A stretch of 64,000 nucleotides of DNA, from contig JAJZUQ010000008.1 in assembly GCA_021848385.1 (NCBI GenBank), positions 1-64,000 on the forward strand, in the 5' to 3' direction. The DNA comes from Deltaproteobacteria bacterium. Its GTDB lineage: Bacteria > Desulfobacterota > Desulfuromonadia > Geobacterales > Geobacteraceae. The translations under genes and the position numbers were made by a program. Under the pieces are notes generated by a model that was given only the letters and a program-made list of their open reading frames with translations, did no database searches and had not been told where the DNA came from. Positions 11,061 through 20,019 of this stretch are shown here, piece after piece; positions within the stretch are counted from its first letter, which is position 1, and each line of letters opens with the position of its first letter.

Positions 11061-11177
11061 ATTGATCCGGTGATTACACATATGAGTGGTAGGGGTTAGG
11101 CTTGCCTCGCCCAATCTGGGGCGGGGGCACCCCGCCCCTACATAAGGGTTTCAATGTTTAATCGCCGGAGCAATAAT
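11061..11177. repeat. Palindromic dispersed repeat family A, copy 1
   Basis: attgatccggtgattacacatatg...tgtttaatcgccggagcaataat; reverse complement closely matches 41471-41583. Confidence 0.8.
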
Positions 11178-11358
11178 AGAGATCAAAACAGCGCTCGTCA
11201 TGGAGCAGACAGAGTTCTCAGTGGAAAAACAGCAGAGGGAAGAAATCCATTGCTGACGCATTTCCCCAGATTTTTCTCCCTGCCGGCACTTCCGGACTTT
11301 CGCTTTTCCGGGCAGTTGTGCTATGGTACGCCCACCAAATTATGCCAAGGACACCACG

Positions 11359-11982
11359 ATGCAATCCTTCATCCACATCGATTCCCCCCATTACCTCCGC
11401 GAGGAGCAGCTTCCCGCGCTGCCCGATTGGCCGGCAATTTTCGGCAACGATTATCCCATAGCGCTTGAGATCGGCTGCGGCATCGGCGACTTCATCGTCA
11501 AGACCGCCGCCGAGCAGCCGGAACGGAACTTCATTGCCATCGACTTTTACAACAAGGGATGCTACAAGACCTGTCGCCGTATCGAGCGGCACGGGCTGAC
11601 CAACGTACGGGTGCTGCGGGTCGAGGCGCGCCAGTTTATCCAGGAACGGCTTTCGAAGGGGCTTCTGGCAGCAGTGTATATCAACTGCCCCGACCCTTGG
11701 CCGAAGAAGAAACACCGCAAAAGACGGCTGGTTAACCGGCTGTTTCTGGAATTCATCCGCGACTACCTGGCGCCGGGGGGGGATTTCTTCTTCGCCACCG
11801 ACTTCGATGATTACGGCATCGATGTGGCGGGGCTCATGCCGGGGGTAGATGGGTACGAAAACCAGCTGGCTCCCGACCTCTACCGCCACGAGCTGGAAGG
11901 GTATCACCTCTCCAAGTACATGCGGAAGTTCATGGCGGAGGGAAAGAGGATCTACTTCGTCCACTACAGAAAGGCGAATTGA
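11359..11982 (+). CDS. trmB: tRNA (guanine-N7-)-methyltransferase
   Basis: [14 protein letters not shown] motif, [18 protein letters not shown] signature. Confidence 0.93.
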   Translation: MQSFIHIDSPHYLREEQLPALPDWPAIFGNDYPIALEIGCGIGDFIVKTAAEQPERNFIAIDFYNKGCYKTCRRIERHGLTNVRVLRVEARQFIQERLSKGLLAAVYINCPDPWPKKKHRKRRLVNRLFLEFIRDYLAPGGDFFFATDFDDYGIDVAGLMPGVDGYENQLAPDLYRHELEGYHLSKYMRKFMAEGKRIYFVHYRKAN

Positions 11983-12183
11983 ACAGGGATATTCAGGATG
12001 TACAGGATAACATCAAATGCGTAGGCACTCAGTTTGTAACCAAAAATGTTTTTTCGGATTGGCCTTTTGCAAAAGTCCACATTTGTCCCCCCGATAAAAG
12101 GCGTTCGGCGATGACAAAGCGTTTTGCATGAAGTTTCCGTTTTTTCCAGAGTTAATCCTGATTATCCTGAATATCCCTGTTAA
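11981..12183. repeat. Inverted-repeat-bounded intergenic element (AACAGGGAT...ATCCCTGTT family), copy 1
   Basis: gaacagggatattcaggatgtacaggata at left; taatcctgattatcctgaatatccctgtta at right. Confidence 0.7.
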
Positions 12184-12206
12184 TTCATGTTCTTGAAAGG
12201 TTTACC

Positions 12207-13403
12207 GTGCATGCGTATCTGACAGCAAACATCCCCGGTACCGGGGGAACCATCAAGGAGACGCCGGAGGATTTCCAGGTGACGGAGATCCCTCTCTATC
12301 TTCCCTGCGGCTCCGGCGAGCATACCTACGCGGAGATCGAGAAACGTGGCGTCACTACCCTGGATGCCCTGCGGCGGATCGCGCGGGCACTGGAGGTGTC
12401 CGATCGGGATATGGGGTACGCGGGGATGAAGGACGCCCGGGGAATCACCCGCCAGACCATCTCCATTCCACGGGTGGACCCCCAGCGGGTGCTCGACCTG
12501 GATCTGCCCGGCATCAGGGTCCTGTCGGCGGTGCGCCACACCAACAAACTGAAGCTCGGACACCTGGCGGGGAACCGTTTCCTCATCCGGCTGGTTGGTG
12601 TTGAGCCCCACGCCCTGGAACGGGCCGAGGCTGTGCTGCAGGTTCTTCTGGAGCGGGGAGTCCCCAACCGGTTTGGCAAACAGCGCTACGGCGCCCAGGG
12701 GAATTCCCACCTGATCGGCGGTGCCTGGCTGCGGGGGGACTACCGGGGCGCGGTGGATGCTCTCATGGGGAAGCCGGAACTGGTGCGGGACGAACGGTGG
12801 CAGTCTGCAATCGCCTCCTATGGGAGGGGTGAACTGGAGGAGAGCCTGCGGCTTCTCCCCGGCCATTGCCGGACCGAGCGGGATGTCCTGCAGCGCCTGG
12901 TGAAGCGTCCCGAGGCGTGGGACAAGGCCCTCAATGCGATCCATCCCCGGTTGAAGAAGCTCTACCTCTCCGCTTTCCAGTCTTTCCTGTTCGACCGGCT
13001 GCTGGAATCGCGGCTGCCGGCTCTTGACCGGGTTATGGCCGGCGACCTGGCTATCAAACACGACAACGGTGCCTGTTTCCTCGTCACCGATGCGGTGGCG
13101 GAAGCGCCCCGGGCCGCAACCTTCGAGATATCACCGAGCGGGCCGATGTTCGGCTGCAAGATGAAGTCACCGGAAGGGGAACCGGGGGAGATGGAGTCAA
13201 CTCTTCTTGCCGGTGAAGGGCTCACTCCTGCCAGCTTCGACCTGCCGGCCGGACTGCGGCTGGAAGGGGAGCGGCGATCTCTGCGGGTGCCGCTTCGCGA
13301 ACCGCTGTTGACAGAGGACGGGGCTGATCTGCTTCTTGAATTCTCCCTCCCCAAGGGCTCCTATGCTACTGCAGTGTTGCGGGAGATAGTCAAAACCGGT
13401 TAG
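12207..13403 (+). CDS. truD: tRNA pseudouridine(13) synthase
   Basis: YAGMKDARGITRQ signature, PNRFGKQRYG, RLV... Confidence 0.93.
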   Translation: MHAYLTANIPGTGGTIKETPEDFQVTEIPLYLPCGSGEHTYAEIEKRGVTTLDALRRIARALEVSDRDMGYAGMKDARGITRQTISIPRVDPQRVLDLDLPGIRVLSAVRHTNKLKLGHLAGNRFLIRLVGVEPHALERAEAVLQVLLERGVPNRFGKQRYGAQGNSHLIGGAWLRGDYRGAVDALMGKPELVRDERWQSAIASYGRGELEESLRLLPGHCRTERDVLQRLVKRPEAWDKALNAIHPRLKKLYLSAFQSFLFDRLLESRLPALDRVMAGDLAIKHDNGACFLVTDAVAEAPRAATFEISPSGPMFGCKMKSPEGEPGEMESTLLAGEGLTPASFDLPAGLRLEGERRSLRVPLREPLLTEDGADLLLEFSLPKGSYATAVLREIVKTG

Positions 13404-13503
13404 TGTGGACAGGAAAGGCTTTGTTGGTAGAATAGAAAAGGGCACCGGTGGCACCCCCCCTGGTTGTTGAACCGGCAGTGCCGTAAACAGGACGTACGGG
13501 AGG

Positions 13504-13836
13504 ATGACGATGGACAAGCGGCAGGAATCCTACGAAGTCAACCTGTTCAATCCCAAACAGGGATACATGCGCGGCGAGGTGGTGCTTATCCTGGCCATCC
13601 TTGTTGGTTGGGGGGTGGTGAACTTCGGATTCCAGGCGGTACTCTGGCTTCTGGCCGAGAATCCCCTTGGTGAAGGGATTTTTACCCGCCTCACCTTTTT
13701 CAACCTTCCCTACCACTTCTGGTTCACCGCCCAGTTTCTCCCCCTCTGGTTCATCATCCTCTGCGTGATTTTCAATATCTGCCTCGACCGTCTCACCGAG
13801 CGCCACAGCAGAAGGAGAGACAGGACCTATGAATAG
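13504..13836 (+). CDS. DUF4212 small membrane subunit of sodium/solute symporter
   Basis: Small two-TM protein directly preceding and overlapping an SSS symporter; RGEVVLILAILVGWGVVNFGFQ, WFTAQFLPLWFIILC. Confidence 0.85.
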   Translation: MTMDKRQESYEVNLFNPKQGYMRGEVVLILAILVGWGVVNFGFQAVLWLLAENPLGEGIFTRLTFFNLPYHFWFTAQFLPLWFIILCVIFNICLDRLTERHSRRRDRTYE

Positions 13837-15358
13837 CGATCCGGTGAAATTCTGGCCGCTTCTTATTGTCACAGGAGTGCTGGTATCCTTTGTGCTGGCC
13901 GGTTTGCGTGCCAAGTCCCAGGAAATGTCCGATTACGGTTTTTCCGGACGCTATATCGGGCGTATCGGCGGCGGGGCGGCAATTGCCAGCAATTGGATGA
14001 GCGCAGCCAGCTTTCTCGGCATGGCCGGCCTCCTCTATCTCCAGGGATACTTCGCCCTCGCGTACGTCATCGGCTGGACCGGCGGCTATGTCCTGCTCCT
14101 GGTCCTGATGGCGGGGCAGATCCGTCGATTCGGCAAATACACCGCCCCCGATTTTGTCGGCGCCCGCTATGATTCCGACGTCGCCAGGCTCCTGGCGGCG
14201 CTCATCTCCATAACCATATCGGTCATATACTGTGTCGCCCAGTTCAAGGGGATCGGCATGCTGTTCGGCTGGCTGTTCGGCGTCGATTACGGACGGGGGG
14301 TCGTCCTTGGCGGGGCGGTGGTGGTCTGCTACGTGGTGGTCTGCGGCATGCTCGGGGTGGCCCGCAACCAGCAGCTGCAGTACTTTGTCGTCATCGTCTC
14401 CTTCATCCTCCCCCTCATGTTCCTGGCCCACCGGTTCGGCTATTTCTGGCTCCTTCCCCAGTTCGGTTACGGCGAGGGGATCCAGGATCTGGCGACGGAA
14501 TTCAATATCAACTTTACCGCCCCCTTTGCCAGCGGCTCCCTGTTCCAATGGGTCGCCCTCTGTTTTACCCTCATGGTCGGCACGGCCGGGCTCCCCCACG
14601 TCCTTTCCCGCTTCTACATCCTTCCCAATATCCGGGATGCGCGGTGGAGCGTGGTATGGGGGCTGTTCTTCATCGCCCTCATCTACTGGTCGGCACCCGC
14701 CTATGCCGTCTTCGCCCGCCTGCTGGAAGCACGGGGAGGATACATCCCCGATCCGGTGGCAGCCGGCAAGATGGCCGACATCATGGTGCTCAAGACGGCG
14801 GTGATGGGAGGAGTGCCGGTCTGGCTGACCGGATTACTGGCCGCCGGCGCCGTAAGTGCCGCTTTCTTCACCGTCACCGGGCTCCTCATGACCGGTGCCT
14901 CATCCCTTTCCCACGATATCTATTACCGGTTGATCAACCCCCAGGCTTCGGAGTCGCGGAAAATGGCGATTGCCAAGGGGGGAACCCTGGCCCTGGCCGC
15001 CCTGGTGCTGATTATCTCCCTCCGGCCGCCTGCGCTCATAGCGGAAATAACGGCGGTCGCCTTTGCCCTCGCCGGTAACACCATTTTCCCCGCCTTCCTG
15101 CTTGGTATATGGTGGGGGCGTGCCAACCGTTACGGTGTTATCGCCGGTATGGTGCTGGGTGTCATGATAACCTTTTCCGCGCCGCTCTGTGGGAATGCCA
15201 TTCCCCTGGTAGCGAGAATCTTTCCGATCACTTCGTCGGCCTTCTGCGGGGCGCCGCTGGTAGTACTCGTCATGGTGGTGGTTTCGCTCCTGACCCCCCC
15301 TCCATCGGAGGAAATGAGACGTTTCCTGGCCGAAGTGGTCCACGGCCATCTTGACTAG
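13829..15358 (+). CDS. Sodium:solute symporter (SSS family, acetate/ActP-like)
   Basis: Multi-TM; GRYIGRIGGGAAIASNWMSAASFLGMAGLLY, GTAGLPHVLSRFYILPN. Confidence 0.88.
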   Translation: MNSDPVKFWPLLIVTGVLVSFVLAGLRAKSQEMSDYGFSGRYIGRIGGGAAIASNWMSAASFLGMAGLLYLQGYFALAYVIGWTGGYVLLLVLMAGQIRRFGKYTAPDFVGARYDSDVARLLAALISITISVIYCVAQFKGIGMLFGWLFGVDYGRGVVLGGAVVVCYVVVCGMLGVARNQQLQYFVVIVSFILPLMFLAHRFGYFWLLPQFGYGEGIQDLATEFNINFTAPFASGSLFQWVALCFTLMVGTAGLPHVLSRFYILPNIRDARWSVVWGLFFIALIYWSAPAYAVFARLLEARGGYIPDPVAAGKMADIMVLKTAVMGGVPVWLTGLLAAGAVSAAFFTVTGLLMTGASSLSHDIYYRLINPQASESRKMAIAKGGTLALAALVLIISLRPPALIAEITAVAFALAGNTIFPAFLLGIWWGRANRYGVIAGMVLGVMITFSAPLCGNAIPLVARIFPITSSAFCGAPLVVLVMVVVSLLTPPPSEEMRRFLAEVVHGHLD

Positions 15359-15534
15359 TGTCCATCCGGAAACTCCGGATGAGACACTATCGGTTTCCAA
15401 TTCGGAAACGAGGAGTTTTTCGTCCTGGCAAGGAAAACGAGGGGATGCGCGGAGGCGTACGTCGTTACGCCGCACAAGCAAACCCGATGGTTGACGCCGC
15501 CAGGGCGGAAAAGAACCGTTTCCGGATGGAAAAT
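15359..15534. mobile_element. MITE-like structured insertion with terminal inverted repeats and GACTAG direct repeats
   Basis: TIR tccatccggaaac (15361-15373) / gtttccggatgga (15518-15530); GACTAG at 15353-15358 and 15535-15540. Confidence 0.65.
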
Positions 15535-15552
15535 GACTAGAAGGAGAATGCC

Positions 15553-16785
15553 ATGTCTATGTTCCCGGTAAACAAGGGGGGCGATATCCTTGCCTGGCGC
15601 GACACGGTGGAACTGGTTGACGGGGTGAAGCGGCAGCTGGCGCAAAAGATGGCCTATCTTCTCGATGGTGACGAACTTTTATTGTTGCACGGTCTCCAGG
15701 AACGGATCGCCGATGAAATGGCCGTCGAATCGCGGTTTGCCGAGGAGGTCGAGCAGGTTCTGGCTGCACTGGCGACGGCAGGGACGGTAGATGAGATGGT
15801 TGTCGCTTATCGACACGGCCGGCAGCTGTCGTCTGACTATTTCGACCGGCGCGGGTCTGTTCTGACGGTTCAGTCGCTCTGCATCAGGCTACAGGACCGA
15901 TTGACCTGCCGTGCGGTGCACCTTGCCGGCGAATGGATGGAGCGGAGCGGTTTCGGCCCGCCCCCTGCTCCGTACTGCTGGTTCGCATTCGGAGGAGCGG
16001 GTCGAGAGGAGGGTACCGTTGCCGGGAACTTCAACTCCTTGCTTGTTCATGGAGAGGTGCATGGCGAAAGCGCTGCGTACTTCGCAGGGTTTTCCCTGAG
16101 GGTAAACGCTATCCTCGAAAATTGCGGCGTCAAGAGTGTGGGTGGCATTACCCCCGTGCATCCTTCCTGGCGGGGGAGCCTCAACGAATGGCGTACGCGC
16201 CTGATCGGGGGTGCTTCCGGTGAAAAAACGGCGGAAGACCTCTCGTTCCTGGTGCGGTTTGCCGACCTGCGCCTGGTGAGCGGGGATGCGACCCTCTGTG
16301 GCGAGACGATAAACCTGATCCGCAGCCTGTTCGAGTTCAACCGCCACGGCTTTGGCGAAGTGGCCCGCGTCACGGCGGAAATGGCGACAGGACTCGATTT
16401 TTTCGGTCGGTTGCGGTTGGAAAAGGGGGGGGAGCATCGGGGCGAATTCAATCTGGAACAGTATGCGTTGAGTCCGCTGATGGAAAACATCAGGATAATG
16501 GCGGTACGCGCCGACGTGCCGCTGACCGCCAACGTCGGGCGGATCAAGGGGCTTCTGGGAAAAGGATACCTGGGTGTCGATCTGTCCCAACGGCTGTTGC
16601 GTGCCTACCATGACTTTACCACCCTGAAACTGAAGGCGGAGATGCGTCGCATTGGTGGGGGCGAGGGGAGCTTCCTCAAGTCGGAAGAACTCGATGACCG
16701 GGAGCTGGACTCCTTGAAAGAGGGGATGGAGGCGGTGGTTAACCTGCAGCGGATAGTCTACCAGAGATTTGTCGTCAGCAGCTAG
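15553..16785 (+). CDS. DUF294-family nucleotidyltransferase-like protein with degenerate active site
   Basis: WFAFGGAGREEGTVAGNFNSLLV corresponds to family motif GSxGRxEqtlxTDQDNALI; DUF294 C-terminal region; downstream of SSS symporter. Confidence 0.7.
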   Translation: MSMFPVNKGGDILAWRDTVELVDGVKRQLAQKMAYLLDGDELLLLHGLQERIADEMAVESRFAEEVEQVLAALATAGTVDEMVVAYRHGRQLSSDYFDRRGSVLTVQSLCIRLQDRLTCRAVHLAGEWMERSGFGPPPAPYCWFAFGGAGREEGTVAGNFNSLLVHGEVHGESAAYFAGFSLRVNAILENCGVKSVGGITPVHPSWRGSLNEWRTRLIGGASGEKTAEDLSFLVRFADLRLVSGDATLCGETINLIRSLFEFNRHGFGEVARVTAEMATGLDFFGRLRLEKGGEHRGEFNLEQYALSPLMENIRIMAVRADVPLTANVGRIKGLLGKGYLGVDLSQRLLRAYHDFTTLKLKAEMRRIGGGEGSFLKSEELDDRELDSLKEGMEAVVNLQRIVYQRFVVSS

Positions 16786-16792
16786 GAGCGCT

Positions 16793-17587
16793 ATGCGGAT
16801 ATCCCTCTCATCAGGAACCCTGTTTACCTACCCGCTCCGCAAGGTATTCGAAATAGCCCGGGACGTGGGCTTTGACGGACTGGAACTGATCGTCAACCAG
16901 GATTTCCAGAAGATCAACCCCCGTTTTCTTATTCAGGATCTCTCCGCGATCCTTCCCGTGCTTTCCATCCATGCGCCATTCATGCCGCTGGACGGCTGGG
17001 GGGGGCCGATCGACTCCGTTAAGCGGAGTGTTGAGATCGCAGCCGATAGTGGTGTGCCGCTGGTCAATTTCCATCCCGCATCCTGGCTCGGATTCGAACT
17101 CAAGTACTGGCGCTGGATGTACCGGATTCTCGATTTTCAGAAGGAGGTTGGAGCAGAGGGGGTGACGCTTACCCTGGAGAACATGCCTTGGGTCGGGAGG
17201 TTCAAGATCAACCAGTATATCCTTTCCCATACCGGCAAGATGATCGACTTTCTCGAAGAGCGGAATCTCTACATGACCTTCGACTGCACCCACATGGGGT
17301 CAGGCAAGACCAACTTCATCAACGATTTCTACCTGTTCTACAATGCCGGCCGAATCCGTAACATCCATTTTTCCGACTACGGTCACGGACGCGAACATCT
17401 CCTCCCCGGTCACGGCATTCTGCCGCTCACCCGTTTTCTCAATCACCTGCGCAACACCGGCTACCACGAGACCCTGACCCTGGAACTTTCTCCCCACGAA
17501 TTCCACAATGACGAACAGATCATGGTGGAGAGCCTGAGGGAAATCCTCCTGTACCTGCGACGGGAGACCTCGCCGCTTAACCCCTGA
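16793..17587 (+). CDS. Sugar phosphate isomerase/epimerase (TIM-barrel, AP endonuclease 2-like)
   Basis: FDGLELIV, SIHAPF, LTLENMPW, MTFDCTHMG, IRNIHFSDYG..LLPGHGILPL, LTLELSPHEF. Confidence 0.85.
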   Translation: MRISLSSGTLFTYPLRKVFEIARDVGFDGLELIVNQDFQKINPRFLIQDLSAILPVLSIHAPFMPLDGWGGPIDSVKRSVEIAADSGVPLVNFHPASWLGFELKYWRWMYRILDFQKEVGAEGVTLTLENMPWVGRFKINQYILSHTGKMIDFLEERNLYMTFDCTHMGSGKTNFINDFYLFYNAGRIRNIHFSDYGHGREHLLPGHGILPLTRFLNHLRNTGYHETLTLELSPHEFHNDEQIMVESLREILLYLRRETSPLNP

Positions 17588-18032
17588 CCACGTAGACTGA
17601 GCACTTCGCATTCTTGACGACCTTGTCGGAGACGCTTCCGAGCAGATTCCTCTTGAGAAATCCCTTGCCCGTACTTCCGATGATGATGACGTCGATCTCT
17701 TCCCTTTCGGCAAAGGCGATAAGTTCTTCTGCAGGATCACCATAGACCACTTTGGATATCACGGGGATGCCCAGTTCGGCGGAATTTTTCTCAATAACGT
17801 AGAAAATCCTCTGCCGTCGCTCTTCCCATTCTTTTGCTTCGGTGATGGGGGGGGCCGGTACGAAATCGGTAAACGTGGTGCGGGGCGCGTTGGGAAGGAC
17901 CAGCATGGCGTATATGGTGCTTTTGAACTGGCTTGGATTGCCGGCCGCTATCCGTACCGCTTCCTCCGCTGCCTTGTCGGAGAGGGGGGAGCCGTCGATG
18001 GCCACCAGGATTTTCTTCGGCAGACTGAGCAT
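17577..18032 (-). CDS. Universal stress protein (UspA family)
   Basis: KKILVAIDGSPLSDKAAEEAVRIA; IDVIIIGSTGKGFLKRNLLGSVSDKVVKNAKCSVYVVR. Confidence 0.92.
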   Translation of the reverse strand: MLSLPKKILVAIDGSPLSDKAAEEAVRIAAGNPSQFKSTIYAMLVLPNAPRTTFTDFVPAPPITEAKEWEERRQRIFYVIEKNSAELGIPVISKVVYGDPAEELIAFAEREEIDVIIIGSTGKGFLKRNLLGSVSDKVVKNAKCSVYVVRG

Positions 18033-18389
18033 TGATCGTTCTCCTTGCATGTATGTCAATCGTGGTATGCAGTATAGCCTCTTTTGGTTCCCAATGCCAG
18101 TTTCGTGGCGTCCGGGACAGGGCAAACCGTCGTACACTGGCAACCTCTGTGGTGACATGCATAATTATAACCAGATAATATTTCACGCTTGACAATTTTA
18201 AAACAATATTCTATATTTTACAAAGTATTATTGCGCGTGTTTTCAATGACATCAGAGGGATAATTTGATTTAATGCTGTTGTTACCGGAACGCATATCTC
18301 AGAGTAAAACGGCAACAGTGCTGTTATCGCGCTGACCTGAGTCACCGGTTTATTGGCGACAACGGCGATCGTTTACGGCGAAAAACCCC

Positions 18390-18418
18390 TTGACTTATTG
18401 AGCCGAAAGGCTTATCAA
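18390..18418 (+). promoter_or_regulatory. Predicted sigma70-type promoter of the IclR regulator
   Basis: TTGACT (18390-18395), 17-nt spacer containing AGCC-GAAA-GGCT, TATCAA (18413-18418). Confidence 0.45.
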
Positions 18419-18454
18419 AAACGGTTGGAATCTAACTAAATTACAGGTGTAATC

Positions 18455-19237
18455 ATGGCCAAAAAAGAAAAATCAGAGTACCTCATCCAGGCGGTTTCCC
18501 ACGCACTAGACCTCCTCGAGCAGTTTCATGATGATATTGACGAACTTGGGGTTACCGAGCTTTCCAAACGTCTCAAGCTGCATAAGAACAATGTTTTCAG
18601 ATTGCTGGCAACACTTGAGTCGCGTGGTTATATCGAGCAGAACAGGGTGACGGAAAACTACCGGCTGGGACTCAAGACCCTGGAGCTGGGGCAGACCTTC
18701 ATCAAGCAGATGGGGCTTCTCCGGCAGTCTCGACCGGTGCTGGAGTCTCTGGTTAATGAATGCAACGAAACCACCTACGTGGCGATTCTCAAGGATTTCC
18801 ACATAGTCTACCTGGACGTGGTGGAGACCGGACTGACGGTACGGGTCGTCCCGCGGGTGGGTGCCCGGCTTCCCGCTTACTGCACCGCTGCCGGCAAAGT
18901 CCAGATTGCGTATATGACCGACGAGGAACTGGAGAACTACCTGCCGACCAAGGAGTTGAAGCGCTTCACCCCCAACACGATAACCGATCGTGATGAGCTG
19001 AAGAAAAACCTCAAGATCATCGCCGAGCAGGGATTCGCCATGGACAACGAGGAACTGGACATCGGTGTTCGCTGTGTCGCAGCGCCTATCCGCGACTACA
19101 CGAGACGGATTATCGGCGCGGTGAGCATCTCCGGCCCGTCCATGCGTTTCACCGATGAGCGGGTGGAGAAGGAATTGATCCCGATGGTGAAGAGGGCTGC
19201 GGAGGAGATTTCCACCAAGCTCGGCTATCACAAATAG
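18455..19237 (+). CDS. IclR-family transcriptional regulator (near sfrAB; possible GSU0514-type)
   Basis: N-terminal wHTH (ELGVTELSKRLKLHKNNVFRLLATLESRGYIEQN), C-terminal IclR effector domain (LPAYCTAAGKVQIAYM, GVRCVAAPIRDYTRRIIGAVSISGPSMR). Confidence 0.93.
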   Translation: MAKKEKSEYLIQAVSHALDLLEQFHDDIDELGVTELSKRLKLHKNNVFRLLATLESRGYIEQNRVTENYRLGLKTLELGQTFIKQMGLLRQSRPVLESLVNECNETTYVAILKDFHIVYLDVVETGLTVRVVPRVGARLPAYCTAAGKVQIAYMTDEELENYLPTKELKRFTPNTITDRDELKKNLKIIAEQGFAMDNEELDIGVRCVAAPIRDYTRRIIGAVSISGPSMRFTDERVEKELIPMVKRAAEEISTKLGYHK

Positions 19238-19261
19238 GAATCAGGTTTACAGGCCGAATAC

Positions 19262-19296
19262 AAAAAAAGCTCCCAATGAAATGGGGGCTTTTTTTT
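19262..19296 (+). terminator. Rho-independent terminator after the iclR-type gene
   Basis: aaaaaaagctcccaatgaaatgggggctttttttt. Confidence 0.8.
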
Positions 19297-19327
19297 CGCC
19301 GGTGTGTGCCAGCTTGCTTTTACCTGG

Positions 19328-19936
19328 TTAACGCCGGTTCTCCCCCAGGATTTCCCGTTCCCATATCTCGCGTATCTGCCGGACCATCTCCGCTTCCGTT
19401 CCGTTGTTGTCGATGACGATCCGAGCCCGTTGCCGTTTCTCCTCCATCGGCATCTGGCTGGCAATGCGTTGCAGGGCTGCCGCCTCGCTGAGTCCGTCGC
19501 GCTGCATGAGCCGCCGCAGTTGTGTTTCTCTGTCCACATAGACTACCCATATTTCATCGACCCGGTCGGTGATCCCGGCTTCGATGAGAAGGGGGGCCAT
19601 GTAGATGGCAAGAGGGGTTTTCCCGCGCCGCAGTCCGGCCAGCAGATCCCTTGCCCGCAGGGCAATGGCCGGATGGGTTATGGCTTCCAGTCGACTGCGG
19701 GCTGCCGGGTCGGCGAAAACGATGTTGCCCAGGGCAGCGCGATTGATGGTCCCATCATCGTTGAGCACGCCGTTGCCGAAGGCCGCGACTATTGCCTGAT
19801 AGGCCGGTTCGCCGGGTCGGACCACATCCCTCGCAAGCCGGTCGGCATCGATCACCGCTGCGCCGAGTCCGGCCAGAATCTTCGCTGCTGTGCTCTTTCC
19901 CGAGGCTATTCCACCTGTCAGGCCGATGACCCGCAT
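19328..19936 (-). CDS. coaE: Dephospho-CoA kinase
   Basis: MRVIGLTGGIASGKSTAAKIL, VIDADRLARDVVRPGEPAY. Confidence 0.95.
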   Translation of the reverse strand: MRVIGLTGGIASGKSTAAKILAGLGAAVIDADRLARDVVRPGEPAYQAIVAAFGNGVLNDDGTINRAALGNIVFADPAARSRLEAITHPAIALRARDLLAGLRRGKTPLAIYMAPLLIEAGITDRVDEIWVVYVDRETQLRRLMQRDGLSEAAALQRIASQMPMEEKRQRARIVIDNNGTEAEMVRQIREIWEREILGENRR

Positions 19937-20019
19937 CGTTCCACCTCCGCTGCTAACGTTTCACAAATCTTCTAAGTCTGTCTATGGACGCAGTTTCTGT
20001 CTGCAATCGCGGCCACGCT

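Noticed and set aside
13793-14599. 268-aa minus-strand ORF opposite the SSS symporter
   Set aside because: Shadow ORF with low-complexity charged composition.
18112-18160. GGGCAAACC motif suggesting a GEMM riboswitch
   Set aside because: No downstream GGGACGCAAAGC core or receptor element and no suitably placed gene.
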